In this document: piece after piece, positions 18,012-27,031 of the stretch
How positions within the stretch are numbered: the stretch's first letter is position 1
Layout: every line of letters starts with the position of its first letter
NCBI GenBank assembly: GCA_947593615.1
Contig: CANQDR010000007.1
Location: forward strand, 1 to 64,000
Source of the DNA: an uncultured Clostridia bacterium
GTDB lineage: Bacteria > Bacillota > Clostridia > Oscillospirales > Acutalibacteraceae
Reading direction: 5' to 3'
DNA: 64,000 nt
The notes under the pieces: generated by a model
Told to the model about the DNA's origin: nothing
Databases searched by the model: none
What the model saw: the letters and a program-made list of their open reading frames with translations, nothing else
Made by a program: the position numbers and the translations under genes

Positions 18012-18803
18012 ATGGATAAAATAAATGAGTTTTTGTTAAAATGTATGCCTAATGTATTAATGCTTGCAGCTGTCCTTGTTATAGGGTATATATTAGTAAA
18101 AATTATAATTAAACTTTTTAAGAAAGTTCTAATAAAAACCAATATGGAACATACAGCCGTAACATTTATTATATCTTTGGTTAAGGTAGTGCTCTACCTT
18201 GTAGTAGCCATAACAGCTCTTGCAACTATTGGCGTAAATGTGGCTTCTCTTATTACGGCAGTCGGTGCAGCAGCGCTTACAGCAGGACTCGCTTTGCAGG
18301 ACAGTCTGAGCAATGTAGCAAGCGGACTGACTATTTTGCTAAGCAAACCGTTTGTGGCGGGAGATGTGCTTGAATTTGAAGGTATTACAGGAAGCGTTGA
18401 AAGTATTAAAATTTTTTTTACAACCATACATACTCTGGACAATAAACTTGTAACGATTCCGAATTCAAGACTTACTAAAAACAATGTTGTAAATTGTACA
18501 ATGGTTGACAAGCGCAGAGTTGATTTAAAATATACTATCAGCTATAATGATGACATATCAAAGGTTAAGGGACTTTTATACAATCTTATATCGCAGAATC
18601 AAATGATTTTAAAAGATCCCGGACCGTCAGTCTGCGTCGGAGAACATCTTGAAAGCGGAATTGAAATTTTAGTTTTTATCTGGGCTGAACCTGATGATTA
18701 TTACGATGTTTACTATTATATGCAGGAAAATGTTAAGCTGTTGTTTGATAAAAACGGAATTACAATTCCTTATCCGCACGTTGTTGTTAAAAAAGATAAA
18801 TAA
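18012..18803 (+). CDS. Small-conductance mechanosensitive channel (MscS family)
   Basis: Membrane channel of 263 residues. Three TM helices lie in the first 100 residues. The pore-lining TM3 is rich in Gly and Ala (VGAAALTAGLALQDSLSNVASG), followed by the MscS beta domain (KPFVAGDVLEFEGITGSVESI) and a C-terminal alpha/beta domain. The length matches MscS/YkuT (about 270). The family releases solutes on hypo-osmotic shock. The start is only 6 bp after the MORN-repeat gene and has a weak RBS, suggesting translational coupling. Confidence 0.92.
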   Translation: MDKINEFLLKCMPNVLMLAAVLVIGYILVKIIIKLFKKVLIKTNMEHTAVTFIISLVKVVLYLVVAITALATIGVNVASLITAVGAAALTAGLALQDSLSNVASGLTILLSKPFVAGDVLEFEGITGSVESIKIFFTTIHTLDNKLVTIPNSRLTKNNVVNCTMVDKRRVDLKYTISYNDDISKVKGLLYNLISQNQMILKDPGPSVCVGEHLESGIEILVFIWAEPDDYYDVYYYMQENVKLLFDKNGITIPYPHVVVKKDK

Positions 18804-18825
18804 AAGAAAATAAATTGTAAATAAT

Positions 18826-18855
18826 AATGGTGTCGTTATTAACGGCACCATTTTT
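18826..18855 (+). terminator. Intrinsic terminator after the MscS gene
   Basis: Stem AATGGTGTCGTTA / TAACGGCACCATT followed by TTT. It lies immediately upstream of the lipoprotein gene. Confidence 0.75.
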
Positions 18856-18877
18856 GATTATAAAGGATGTAATTCAT

Positions 18878-19255
18878 ATGAAAAAAATCTTATGTATTGC
18901 CGTAGCAGCAGTTATAATGCTTTTGGTAATTGCCGGATGCGGAATGGATAAAGCTGCTGACAGTGCAATGTCAGGCGCATCAAATGCGGCTTCAGACGTA
19001 GTCAGCGGTGCAGGAAACGCAGCCTCTGATGCAGTAAGCGGTGCTGAAGGTGCAGCATCTGATGCAATGAGCGGTGCAGAAAGTGCTGACGGCGGAATGT
19101 CTAATGGAACTGTAAGTGATGGTGACGGAGTTATAGGAAATGAAGGAACAGAAAAAGACAATTCATCTAATGCCAACAGCGGCAGCGGTACTGATGAAAA
19201 CAGTTCCAACGGAGATAATTCAGGAGAAAGTAATCCTTCAGACACTTTAATGTAA
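18878..19255 (+). CDS. Small low-complexity lipoprotein
   Basis: 125-residue predicted lipoprotein. The ATG at 18878 follows AAAGGATG; the track start at 18827 lies in the terminator hairpin and is rejected. The signal peptide ends in the lipobox VIAGC, so Cys20 should be lipidated. The mature part has four short tandem repeats of the type 'SGAxNAASDAV' followed by a Gly/Ser/Asn/Asp-rich tail, probably extended and unstructured. No enzymatic domain is seen. Function unknown. Confidence 0.65.
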   Translation: MKKILCIAVAAVIMLLVIAGCGMDKAADSAMSGASNAASDVVSGAGNAASDAVSGAEGAASDAMSGAESADGGMSNGTVSDGDGVIGNEGTEKDNSSNANSGSGTDENSSNGDNSGESNPSDTLM

Positions 19256-19270
19256 AAAACGTCACACAGT

Positions 19271-19302
19271 AAAAAGGGTGGGGCAGACCTCACCCTTTTA
19301 AA
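19271..19302. terminator. Bidirectional terminator between the lipoprotein gene and sigE
   Basis: Stem AAAAGGGTG / CACCCTTTT separates convergent genes and has A and T flanks suited to both strands. Confidence 0.8.
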
Positions 19303-19317
19303 CTAAAATATTAAACT

Positions 19318-20019
19318 TTAAACTGCTTTTTCAAGTTCGTGTTTTAAATGCTTTATTATTTTCTTTTCAAGTCTTGATATGTATGACTGTGAAATTCCAA
19401 GCCTGTCAGCAACCTGCTTTTGCGTATGCTCTTTTTTTCCGTTTAATCCGAACCTCAGCTCCATAATAAGACATTCCCTGTCATTAAGCTTTGAAACTGC
19501 ATTTAAAACGAGCTTTTTTTCAAGCTCGTTTTCTATGTTGTTGTTTACTGTATCGGGGTCGCTTCCCAGAATATCGCATAGCAGAAGCTCATTGCCGTCC
19601 CAGTCGGTATTAAGAGGTTCATCAATTGAAACCTCGTTTTTTAACTGAGACGATTTTCTCAGGAACATTAAGATTTCATTTTCAATGCATCTTGAAGCGT
19701 ATGTAGCAAGCTTTATGTTTTTCTCGGGAGAAAAGGTATTCACAGCCTTTATAAGACCTATGGTCCCGATTGATATTAAATCCTCCGCACCTGCACTTGG
19801 AGATTCAAATTTTTTGGCAATATAAACTACAAGTCTAAGATTATGTACAATAAGCGGTTCTCTGGCATTGTTGTCGCCATCCATAATTTTTTTCATTATT
19901 ATGTTTTCTTCTTCTTTACTCAGCGGAGGGGGGAGTGTCTCGCTTCCGTTGATGTAAAACACCTCATTTTCCGAAAGAAAAAGCATTTTTATTTTTTTAA
20001 TAATACTATGTATTAACAT
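19318..20019 (-). CDS. sigE: Sporulation sigma factor SigE (mother-cell)
   Basis: RNA polymerase sigma-70 family factor of 233 residues for early mother-cell transcription in sporulation. The N-terminus carries a pro-sequence of about 21 residues before the conserved [16 protein letters not shown] block, as in pro-SigE of Bacillus subtilis but about six residues shorter. Region 2 shows [19 protein letters not shown] and [17 protein letters not shown]; region 4.2 has a helix-turn-helix ([21 protein letters not shown]). GAGGTATAAAA precedes the ATG. The processing protease gene spoIIGA lies 15 bp upstream on the same strand, the classic spoIIG operon order. Confidence 0.96.
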   Translation of the reverse strand: MLIHSIIKKIKMLFLSENEVFYINGSETLPPPLSKEEENIIMKKIMDGDNNAREPLIVHNLRLVVYIAKKFESPSAGAEDLISIGTIGLIKAVNTFSPEKNIKLATYASRCIENEILMFLRKSSQLKNEVSIDEPLNTDWDGNELLLCDILGSDPDTVNNNIENELEKKLVLNAVSKLNDRECLIMELRFGLNGKKEHTQKQVADRLGISQSYISRLEKKIIKHLKHELEKAV

Positions 20020-20034
20020 TTTTATACCTCACAA

Positions 20035-20838
20035 TCATTTTATATCTTTTACGATTTCATATGGAACTAAGGCTTTTACGTCACCTTTAATTACATCTCT
20101 GCATATACCGATATAAACGTCATTTTCTATTCGGTTTCCGTCTATTTTAATTTTTTCAGGTTTAAATCCTGTTAAAATTCCGCTTCCGCCAAGACTTTCA
20201 AAGGGAATGAGTCTTGTTTTGCTTTCCTCGGGTTTAAAGTTCTCGAGCAGCTCGGATTCCGCGATTATTACATAATCTCCTGAAAACGGCTCTTTTACGT
20301 TACAACCCGTGTCAATCTTTGCGCAAAACGTTAATATCTTATTAAGTATGTAAATTTCAACATTACAGGTACCTCCTCCGTTGACACCTTTCGTCAGTCT
20401 TTTTATAAGTTTGAGAATATAATAACAGGCAAGAGTAAGAATAATAAGAACAACAGGGGAAATATTAAAATAAACAATATCATTGTAGATTTCCATTCCC
20501 TGTGGTTTGAATGCTGTGTAAATAAATATCATTATGCCGCAAAATGAAAAGGAAAAAGAAAAATATACTGCAACTCTTTTTATGTAGTTTTTTAAATTGC
20601 ATTTTCCGAATGATACAAATATTATTACAGCTGCAACTGCAATATCAGCCAAAATATTAAGTCCGAAAATAAAAGAGGGGAGAAGAGCTATGAGGCTTGA
20701 CAGTCCTCCGATTACGCTGCCGATTATCATTCTTTTGAGTGATACTTTGATGTGAAGGCATTTTTTGGTACAAAGAATCAGAAAAAAATCAATGAAAATG
20801 TTTACGGTAATAAGAACGTCAATATATATGGTTTTCAT
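20035..20838 (-). CDS. spoIIGA: Sigma-E processing peptidase SpoIIGA
   Basis: Membrane aspartic protease that removes the pro-sequence of SigE. 267 residues from the ATG at 20838; the track start at 20889 lacks an RBS. Five TM helices fill residues about 1-145, and the cytoplasmic catalytic domain follows, with the aspartic protease motif FCAKIDTGCN (Asp176). The C-terminal part, with IPFESLGGSGILTGF, matches the family. It is placed directly before sigE in one operon. Its presence supports real endospore formation in the host. Confidence 0.95.
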   Translation of the reverse strand: MKTIYIDVLITVNIFIDFFLILCTKKCLHIKVSLKRMIIGSVIGGLSSLIALLPSFIFGLNILADIAVAAVIIFVSFGKCNLKNYIKRVAVYFSFSFSFCGIMIFIYTAFKPQGMEIYNDIVYFNISPVVLIILTLACYYILKLIKRLTKGVNGGGTCNVEIYILNKILTFCAKIDTGCNVKEPFSGDYVIIAESELLENFKPEESKTRLIPFESLGGSGILTGFKPEKIKIDGNRIENDVYIGICRDVIKGDVKALVPYEIVKDIK

Positions 20839-20913
20839 TATTTTCGCCCCTATTAAATTATTGCATAACGAATAAATAATTAATGTCAAAATATGTACAG
20901 GAGGTAAATTAAA

Positions 20914-21000
20914 ATGTTACCGGGATTTATAATAGGAATGTTTATAGGTGCTTTCGTGGGAGTAAGCATTATGTGCCTGTTCTATTATTCCAAAAATTAG
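20914..21000 (+). CDS. 28-residue single-pass membrane peptide (DUF3789-like)
   Basis: Short ORF missed by the track. It encodes 28 residues, MLPGFIIGMFIGAFVGVSIM and then CLFYYSKN: one Gly-rich membrane helix with a short basic tail. CAGGAGG precedes the ATG with 8-nt spacing. The pattern resembles the DUF3789 family of very short membrane peptides in Clostridia, whose function is not known to me. A strong GC-rich hairpin follows at 21010. It is transcribed divergently from spoIIGA. Confidence 0.6.
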   Translation: MLPGFIIGMFIGAFVGVSIMCLFYYSKN

Positions 21001-21009
21001 AATAATAAA

Positions 21010-21036
21010 AGCCGGCTCAAATGAGCCGGCTGTACG
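21010..21036. terminator. GC-rich terminator hairpin
   Basis: Stem AGCCGGCTCA / TGAGCCGGCT with a very short loop, between the convergent 28-residue ORF and the degV-family gene. Confidence 0.65.
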
Positions 21037-21058
21037 AATACATATATATATTATTTTG

Positions 21059-21931
21059 TTAGAATTTAAGATTGCGCTTACCCAAAAACAGTATTGCAAG
21101 CATTCCGGAACCAACATGAGTACCTATTACAGGACCGATGTCACAAATCTGAGTTTCTTTACACATACCCTTTACAGCTTTTTGAAGTTGAAGAGCGCCC
21201 TCTTTATTATCAGCATGGGCAATAAAGACAAGACTGTTCTTTAAATCATCAGCGTCGCGTTCAAGATGCTTGACCAGTGTGCTGATTATGTTGCTTTTTC
21301 CTCTTATTTTTCCAACATTAATAAGATGTCCGCAGTCATCAACGCTGATAAGAGGTTTAATCTGAAGAGCTTTTCCGAAAGTAGCCGTAACAGTAGAAAT
21401 TCTGCCGCCTCTTTTAAGCTGGTCAAGATCCTCAACCACAAACCAGTGGCATACTTTTAATCTTATATCTTCAATATATTCTGCAAGTTCTTCAATAGAT
21501 ATACCTTCAGCGTACTTTTTTCCTGCAAGATATACAAGAAAACCAAGTCCTGCCGAATCACATAATGAGTCGATTGCAATTATTTTTCTTTCGGGATACT
21601 TTTCTTTAAGATCTTTTACTGCCATCATACAAGTGTTGAAAGTTCCGCTAAGACCTGTTGAAATACCTGTGTAAATTATATCTTTTCCTGCTTTAAGATA
21701 ATTCTCAAAATATGTGGTAAAGCTGCTATAGTTTATCTGTGTGGTTTTTGAATAAACTCCCTTTTTCAATTTTCCGTAAAATTCCTCAAGACTCATCATT
21801 CTTGCGTCTGTGTAGTGAAGATAAGACTTGTCATCCATATGAAATTCCATAGGCAAAACTTCAACGCCGATTTCATTTACTTGTTTTTCTGTTAAATCGC
21901 AGGAGGCATCAGTCATAAAAACATAATCCAT
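21059..21931 (-). CDS. DegV family fatty-acid-binding protein
   Basis: Cytoplasmic protein of 290 residues from the ATG at 21931, preceded by GGGAGATG; the track start at 21970 is less likely. It has the N-terminal DegV motif FMTDASCDLT, the central TTQINYSSF fatty-acid/phosphate site region, GLSGTFNTC, and LKRGGRIS near the middle. DegV/FakB proteins bind fatty acids; FakB members present them to the kinase FakA for phosphorylation and phospholipid synthesis. No fakA is in the window, so whether this one is a FakB is open. Confidence 0.88.
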   Translation of the reverse strand: MDYVFMTDASCDLTEKQVNEIGVEVLPMEFHMDDKSYLHYTDARMMSLEEFYGKLKKGVYSKTTQINYSSFTTYFENYLKAGKDIIYTGISTGLSGTFNTCMMAVKDLKEKYPERKIIAIDSLCDSAGLGFLVYLAGKKYAEGISIEELAEYIEDIRLKVCHWFVVEDLDQLKRGGRISTVTATFGKALQIKPLISVDDCGHLINVGKIRGKSNIISTLVKHLERDADDLKNSLVFIAHADNKEGALQLQKAVKGMCKETQICDIGPVIGTHVGSGMLAILFLGKRNLKF

Positions 21932-22061
21932 ATTCACATCTCCCATAATCATAATTTTATATGATAACAAAGTTATTTTATCAAATCAAAATTCAAAAGT
22001 CAATGTATATAAGAAATAACATTATACATATATATAGTATTGACAAGACAGGGGGCAGATT

Positions 22062-22349
22062 ATGAATTGTCGATTGACTGATTTAAGACATAAAGAAGTA
22101 ATAAGCGTATGCGACGGTGCGCGCATCGGTTTTGTTGATGATGTTATTGTGGATACAAAAACTGCGTGTATTGTATCTATTGTAATATTTGGCAGGACGG
22201 GCTTCTTAGGATTATTCGGTAAATGCGAGGATTATATTATTCCATGGGGGAAAATTGACCTGATCGGCGAGGATACAATCATTATTTCGTGCGCTACTCC
22301 GAAACCCACGAAAAGGCAGAAAAAAAGGGGTTTTCGCAAAAAAAATTAA
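22062..22349 (+). CDS. YlmC/YmxH family PRC-barrel protein
   Basis: Small cytoplasmic protein of 95 residues. It has a PRC-barrel fold pattern (CRLTDLRHKEVISVCDGARIG, FVDDVIVDTKTACI, YIIPWGKIDLIGEDTIII), as in the YlmC/YmxH sporulation-associated family. The C-terminal 12 residues are strongly basic (KPTKRQKKRGFRKK). GGGGGCAGATT precedes the ATG. The nearby spoIIGA-sigE pair fits the family's sporulation association. Molecular role unknown. Confidence 0.8.
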   Translation: MNCRLTDLRHKEVISVCDGARIGFVDDVIVDTKTACIVSIVIFGRTGFLGLFGKCEDYIIPWGKIDLIGEDTIIISCATPKPTKRQKKRGFRKKN

Positions 22350-22496
22350 AAAAACTTCACTTTCTAACCTAACGGCAAAATACACGAAGAAATAATTTAA
22401 AATATATGCAAAATACACAAAGAATAATTTCTTTAAAAAATTAAAAAAATAAATATTACAAAAATATTACAAATATTACATGTAAAAACAGGGGCG

Positions 22497-22525
22497 TTGA
22501 CTTGCAATTTAAAAAATTTTATGTT
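22497..22525 (+). promoter_or_regulatory. Putative promoter of the SleB-like hydrolase gene
   Basis: TTGACT and TATGTT are 17 bp apart, giving a leader of about 120 nt. The -10 is imperfect. Confidence 0.4.
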
Positions 22526-22653
22526 TAAATACAGTTGATGTTGTGTGTTTGATAAAATTTTAACGACTAAAGACGTTGCACATTATAAAATTTGATTATG
22601 CAAATATCTACCGTGTCAAGTTAATGTGCAGAAATCAAAGGGAGGACAAATTT

Positions 22654-23562
22654 TTGAGAGCGACAAAGTATAAACATTACGGAAGTGAAAGCAATTTAAG
22701 TCTCAAGTCTGATAAGACTAAGACAACTAAAAAGAAACCTCATAAAAAGTTCAAGGCAATGTCCTTGATAATAGCAATTTCTCTGGCGGCTGCACTTATT
22801 CTGCCGACTACCACTCTTGCTCCTAATGTTGATGCGTTTGAGGACAGCAAGGCTGCTTCTTTTTCAATAGGAGATATCGATGCGTTTTCGGTAATAATCA
22901 AAGATAACTGTGTTACAGAAACAACTGTTCCGCTAACTCAAGAGCCTACAACCGTGGCAGAAACAACTAAAGCAACAGAAGCTGTAAAGACAACTGAGGC
23001 TGAAAAAGAAAAAGTTGAAGAAACTAAGCCTGTAAAAACTGAAAAAGTTGTGAGTGAAGTTTCCGAAACTGAAACAGAATCAATTGAAATATCGGATGAT
23101 TATGACGAATATGTTGATGACTCTTATACTGTGAGCAATGATGACAGCACATACAGTTCGGAAGGTTTTCTTGTTGATATCAGCAATCCCGATCCTTCAT
23201 ACAGTCCAAAGCCTGTAACACTTTCATCTTATGACAGAGCTAAGCTTGAAAGACTTGTAATGGGGGAAGCAGGTTCATTAGGTTACACAGGTTGTGCACT
23301 TGTTGCACAGGCGATTCGTGATTCCATGAATCGTTCAGGCACTACATCAATTGACACGATTATTTCAGAGTATAAGTATTATGCACCTACGAATAAGACT
23401 CCGAATCAGTCAGTAAAAGATGCCGTTTCTTACATATTTGACCAGAACGGCTCAGCCGTGCAGCACAGAATATTGTGTTTCTATACAGGAAAAAGCGGCT
23501 GGCATGAAACCCAGAATTTTATTGTGGGATACGGAAATGTGAGATTTTTTGACTTATGGTAA
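22654..23562 (+). CDS. Membrane-anchored SleB-like cell-wall hydrolase
   Basis: The start is most likely the TTG at 22654, since GGAGG (22641-22645) lies 8 nt upstream; the track ATG at 22576 has no RBS. That gives 302 residues. An N-terminal basic stretch is followed by one membrane segment (about 38-57), so the protein faces outward. A Thr/Glu/Lys-rich linker runs to about residue 180. The C-terminal 115 residues match the Hydrolase_2/SleB fold (LERLVMGEAGSLGYTGCALV with its catalytic-type Glu, then VAQAIRDSM). Known relatives are lytic enzymes acting on spore-cortex or cell-wall peptidoglycan. The sporulation neighbourhood fits. Confidence 0.8.
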   Translation: MRATKYKHYGSESNLSLKSDKTKTTKKKPHKKFKAMSLIIAISLAAALILPTTTLAPNVDAFEDSKAASFSIGDIDAFSVIIKDNCVTETTVPLTQEPTTVAETTKATEAVKTTEAEKEKVEETKPVKTEKVVSEVSETETESIEISDDYDEYVDDSYTVSNDDSTYSSEGFLVDISNPDPSYSPKPVTLSSYDRAKLERLVMGEAGSLGYTGCALVAQAIRDSMNRSGTTSIDTIISEYKYYAPTNKTPNQSVKDAVSYIFDQNGSAVQHRILCFYTGKSGWHETQNFIVGYGNVRFFDLW

Positions 23563-23613
23563 TTTATATTTATTACTGACGAGTGATAATTTTATAAATA
23601 ATTTTTCAGAAAA

Positions 23614-23649
23614 AATCAAGTGTTTATGTAAAAAGCACTTGATTTTTTC
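23614..23649 (+). terminator. Terminator of the hydrolase gene
   Basis: 10-bp stem AAATCAAGTG / CACTTGATTT followed by TTTCC. Its 3' arm overlaps the rpsB -35 hexamer. Confidence 0.75.
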
Positions 23650-23666
23650 CATTTTTATGGTATAAT
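23639..23666 (+). promoter_or_regulatory. Promoter of rpsB-tsf
   Basis: TTGATT and TATAAT are 16 bp apart. The -35 sits inside the 3' arm of the preceding terminator, a compact arrangement. Confidence 0.7.
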
Positions 23667-23674
23667 ATATAAGC

Positions 23675-23760
23675 ATTTCGCACGCTGATGCTTGTCGGCA
23701 GGGTGGCATATTGCATTTTGCGCCGATAAATCAAGGGCACAGCGGAGGTTTTAACCTAAG
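23675..23760 (+). promoter_or_regulatory. rpsB 5' leader with paired segments
   Basis: The roughly 100-nt leader holds GC-rich segments that can pair (GTCGGCAGGGTGGCA with TGCGCCGATA) and a second stem around CAGCGGAGGTTTTAACCTAAGG next to the ribosome binding site. Ribosomal protein S2 operons are often autoregulated through leader RNA. Autoregulation here is inference by analogy; no Rfam comparison was possible. Confidence 0.4.
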
Positions 23761-23772
23761 GAGGATTTTATA

Positions 23773-24510
23773 ATGGCAGTAGTTTCAATGAAACAACTTT
23801 TGGAGGCCGGAGTACATTTCGGTCACCAGACAAGAAGATGGAACCCTAAGATGGCGGAGTACATTTTCACAGAACGTAACGGAATTTACATCATTGACCT
23901 TCAGAAGAGCGTAAAAAAGCTCGAAGAAGCTTACAATTTCGTTCGTGAAATCGCAGCAGAGGGTAAAAACGTACTTTTCGTAGGTACAAAAAAGCAGGCT
24001 CAGGATTCTGTAAAAGAAGAAGCTGAACGTGCAGGCGCTTATTATGTAAACGCAAGATGGTTGGGCGGTATGCTCACAAACTTCTCTACAATTCGCAGAA
24101 GAGTTGCTCGCTTAAAGCAGCTCCGCACAATGCAGGAGGACGGAACATTTGACCTTCTTCCAAAGAAAGAAGTTATCAAACTCAACCTTGAAATTGAAAA
24201 GCTCGAAAAATTCATGGGCGGTATCAAGGATATGACAGAGATGCCCGGCGCACTCTTCATTGTTGACCCAAGAAAAGAAAGAATTGCAGTTTCGGAAGCT
24301 AAGAAGCTCAATATTCCGATTGTTGCAATTGTAGATACAAACTGTGACCCTGATGAAATTGACTATGTTATCCCGGGTAACGATGACGCTATCCGTGCTG
24401 TAAAGCTTATTGCCGGCGCAATAGCTAACGCTGTAATTGAGGGAAGAGAAGGTCAGATGGGCGCAGCTGCCGTTGAAGAAGAAACAGCAGACGAAGAAAC
24501 CGAAGAATAA
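23773..24510 (+). CDS. rpsB: 30S ribosomal protein S2
   Basis: Universal small-subunit protein of 245 residues. Diagnostic sequence includes [45 protein letters not shown] and [13 protein letters not shown]. The C-terminus is an acidic tail ([11 protein letters not shown]). AAGGAGG lies before the ATG. It forms the conserved rpsB-tsf operon with the next gene, 38 bp downstream. Confidence 0.98.
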   Translation: MAVVSMKQLLEAGVHFGHQTRRWNPKMAEYIFTERNGIYIIDLQKSVKKLEEAYNFVREIAAEGKNVLFVGTKKQAQDSVKEEAERAGAYYVNARWLGGMLTNFSTIRRRVARLKQLRTMQEDGTFDLLPKKEVIKLNLEIEKLEKFMGGIKDMTEMPGALFIVDPRKERIAVSEAKKLNIPIVAIVDTNCDPDEIDYVIPGNDDAIRAVKLIAGAIANAVIEGREGQMGAAAVEEETADEETEE

Positions 24511-24548
24511 TTTGAATTACTATTTACTTTTGAAAGGATGAATTAATA

Positions 24549-25460
24549 ATGGCAGCATTTACAGCTCAGGATGTAAAGGCACTCAGAGAAAAAACAGGCT
24601 GCGGTATGATGGATTGCAAAAAAGCACTCACAAATGCTGACGGCGATATGGATAAAGCTATTGACTTTTTACGTGAACAGGGTCTTGCTAAGCAAGCTAA
24701 AAAGGCCGGCAGAATTGCCGCTGAGGGTGTTGCTTATGCATGCACCAGCGATGACCTTTCAGTAGGTGTTGTAATTGAAGTTAATGCAGAAACAGACTTT
24801 GTTGCTAAGAACGATTCATTTATGGATTTTGTAAAGGCTTGTGCAAATACTGTTATGCAGAATAATCCTGCTGATGTTGAGGCACTTCTTGCTTTGCAGG
24901 CAGTGGGCACAACTCAGACAGTTGCTGAGCTTTTACAGGAAAAGGTTCTTACAATAGGTGAGAACATTCAGATTCGCCGTTTTGAGCGTCTTGAAGGTGC
25001 TTGCGTAGCATATGTTCATGCAGGCGGTAAAATCGGCGTTCTTGTAAACTTCGATACAGACCTTGCTTCAAAACCTGAGTTCACAGCTTACGGTAAAGAC
25101 GTTGCAATGCAGATTGCAGCTCTCAACACACCGTACCTTACAGAAAGCGATGTTCCTGCTGATGTAATTGAGCATGAAAAAGAGGTTATGCGCCAGCAGG
25201 TTATTAACGAGGGTAAGCCCGAAGCCATTGCAGACAAGATTGTAATGGGCAAAATCGGTAAATTCTTTAAGGAAAACTGCCTTGTTGACCAGGAATTTGT
25301 TAAGGACAATAAGCAGACAATTAAGCAATATACTCAGAATACTGCAAAGGCTCTCGGCGGTTCAATCGAGATTAAAAAATTCGTTCGTTTTGAAAAGGGC
25401 GAAGGAATTGAAAAGCGTCAGGATGATTTTGCTGCTGAAGTTGCAAGTATGGTAAAATAA
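24549..25460 (+). CDS. tsf: Elongation factor Ts
   Basis: Guanine-nucleotide exchange factor for EF-Tu, 303 residues. The N-terminal UBA-like segment (VKALREKTGCGMMDCKKAL) is followed by the core with the TDFVAKND motif. AAAGGATGAATTAATA supplies the RBS. It is the second gene of the rpsB operon. Confidence 0.98.
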   Translation: MAAFTAQDVKALREKTGCGMMDCKKALTNADGDMDKAIDFLREQGLAKQAKKAGRIAAEGVAYACTSDDLSVGVVIEVNAETDFVAKNDSFMDFVKACANTVMQNNPADVEALLALQAVGTTQTVAELLQEKVLTIGENIQIRRFERLEGACVAYVHAGGKIGVLVNFDTDLASKPEFTAYGKDVAMQIAALNTPYLTESDVPADVIEHEKEVMRQQVINEGKPEAIADKIVMGKIGKFFKENCLVDQEFVKDNKQTIKQYTQNTAKALGGSIEIKKFVRFEKGEGIEKRQDDFAAEVASMVK

Positions 25461-25875
25461 TTTACTAAATAAGTTATTCCTATCATTGAAGTGCCTTAAA
25501 CTTAAAAGAGATATACAAATTTTTAGCTAATAATTTTTCAAATTAAATATTAAGCATCTAAATTGGCTTGGTGTCTGTGTTGAGCAGATGTCAAGCCATT
25601 TAGTTTAGTTTATTTCTACGTCTTGTCACAATGTTTAAAACTGGTCTATCGCAAATTGTATACGCAACCAATGAATGGGGTTCGATTTAGTCCCTTGCGG
25701 ATTTTATTTTTAACTAGGAAATAATAAAAGGAAAATTTTATTGTTATTCATAGTTATAATTTTGTTATCTTTCGCGGGTTGACAATAATAGGAAATAAAT
25801 GTATAATAATAAATTGTAGTAAATGGTCTTATAATGGCTGTAGCACACTAAAAATATAACGAAAAGAGGCTAATT
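25461..25875. other. Intergenic region with terminator-like hairpin and promoter
   Basis: No gene is seen. A 13-bp stem with two G-T pairs (GGCTTGGTGTCTG / CAGATGTCAAGCC) at about 25564-25596 probably ends tsf transcription. A consensus promoter for the next operon lies at 25779. About 180 bp between them carries no recognisable feature. Confidence 0.5.
25779..25807 (+). promoter_or_regulatory. Consensus promoter of the glycan operon
   Basis: TTGACA and TATAAT are 17 bp apart, 70 bp upstream of the aminotransferase gene. Confidence 0.85.
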
Positions 25876-27009
25876 ATGATTCCTTTTAATGTTCCTCCGT
25901 TCATTGGTTCGGAGTTGGATTACATACGTAAATCCATTCAAAATCATAAAATATGCGGCGACGGTGAATATACAAAAAAATGTCATCTCTTGCTTGAAGA
26001 AAAAACAAATTCTCCCAAAGTTTTACTTACCACATCATGCACACACGCTTTAGAGCTTGCTGCATTACTTGCTGATATAAAACCCGGCGATGAAGTAATT
26101 ATGCCGTCATATACATTTGTATCAACTGCTGACGCTTTTGTCCTCAGAGGCGCAACTATTGTATTTGTTGATATCAGACCTGATACAATGAATATAGATG
26201 AAAAATTAATTGAACAGGCTATTACTCCAAAAACAAAAGCGATTGTTCCAGTTCATTATGCAGGCGTTGCATGTGAAATGGATACTATTTGCGATATAGC
26301 ACGCAGATATAATCTTGTTGTTGTAGAAGATGCTGCTCAGGGAGTTATGGCGTCATATAAAGGCAGGCAGCTTGGCTCTATAGGAGATTATGGCTGCTAT
26401 TCATTTCATGAAACGAAGAATTACAGCATGGGAGAGGGCGGTGCAATACTTATTAAATCACCGCAATCAGCAGAGCGTGCTGAAATAATCCGTGAAAAAG
26501 GTACAAACAGAAGCCGTTTTTTGAGGGGACAGATAGACAAATATACATGGGTTGATTTGGGTTCTTCGTATTTGCCGAGCGATATGAACGCTGCTTATTT
26601 ATATGCACAGCTTGAAAAAGCTGATGAAATCAATAACGCCAGATTAAAAATATGGAATCAATACAATGACGGCCTTTCTGATTTAGCTGAAAAGTCGCTC
26701 ATTGATTTGCCTTACATTCCTGAGGAATGCACACATAATGCGCATATGTATTATATAAAATGCAAAGATATCGATGAGCGTACAGAATTGATTTCGTTTA
26801 TGAAGGAAAAAGATATTCTTACGGTATTTCATTATATTCCGTTACATTCTTCACCTGCCGGAAAGAAATTCGGACGTTTTGCAGGAGAAGACCGTTACAC
26901 TACAAAAGAAAGTGAACGCTTGCTCAGACTTCCAATGTACTATGGTTTAAAAACAGAAGAAGTTGACTATATTATTGAACAAATTCATACATTCTATAAA
27001 GACAGATAA
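25876..27009 (+). CDS. dTDP-4-amino-4,6-dideoxygalactose transaminase (RffA/WecE-like)
   Basis: PLP-dependent sugar aminotransferase of the DegT/DnrJ/EryC1 family, 377 residues. It opens with IPFNVPPFIGSEL, typical of RffA/WecE. PLP contacts include TTSCTHALELAALL and VEDAAQG, and the Schiff-base lysine lies in HETKNYSMGEGGA. The known reaction converts dTDP-4-keto-6-deoxyglucose to dTDP-4-amino-4,6-dideoxygalactose. The GNAT gene directly downstream could N-acetylate the product. It has its own consensus promoter. The dTDP-sugar synthesis genes themselves are not in the window. Confidence 0.9.
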   Translation: MIPFNVPPFIGSELDYIRKSIQNHKICGDGEYTKKCHLLLEEKTNSPKVLLTTSCTHALELAALLADIKPGDEVIMPSYTFVSTADAFVLRGATIVFVDIRPDTMNIDEKLIEQAITPKTKAIVPVHYAGVACEMDTICDIARRYNLVVVEDAAQGVMASYKGRQLGSIGDYGCYSFHETKNYSMGEGGAILIKSPQSAERAEIIREKGTNRSRFLRGQIDKYTWVDLGSSYLPSDMNAAYLYAQLEKADEINNARLKIWNQYNDGLSDLAEKSLIDLPYIPEECTHNAHMYYIKCKDIDERTELISFMKEKDILTVFHYIPLHSSPAGKKFGRFAGEDRYTTKESERLLRLPMYYGLKTEEVDYIIEQIHTFYKDR

Positions 27010-27031
27010 GATGAATCAGGAGGTCCGACAT

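Noticed and set aside
23675-23760. tRNA-like structure in the rpsB leader
   Set aside because: No anticodon or T-loop pattern; it fits a ribosomal-protein leader better.
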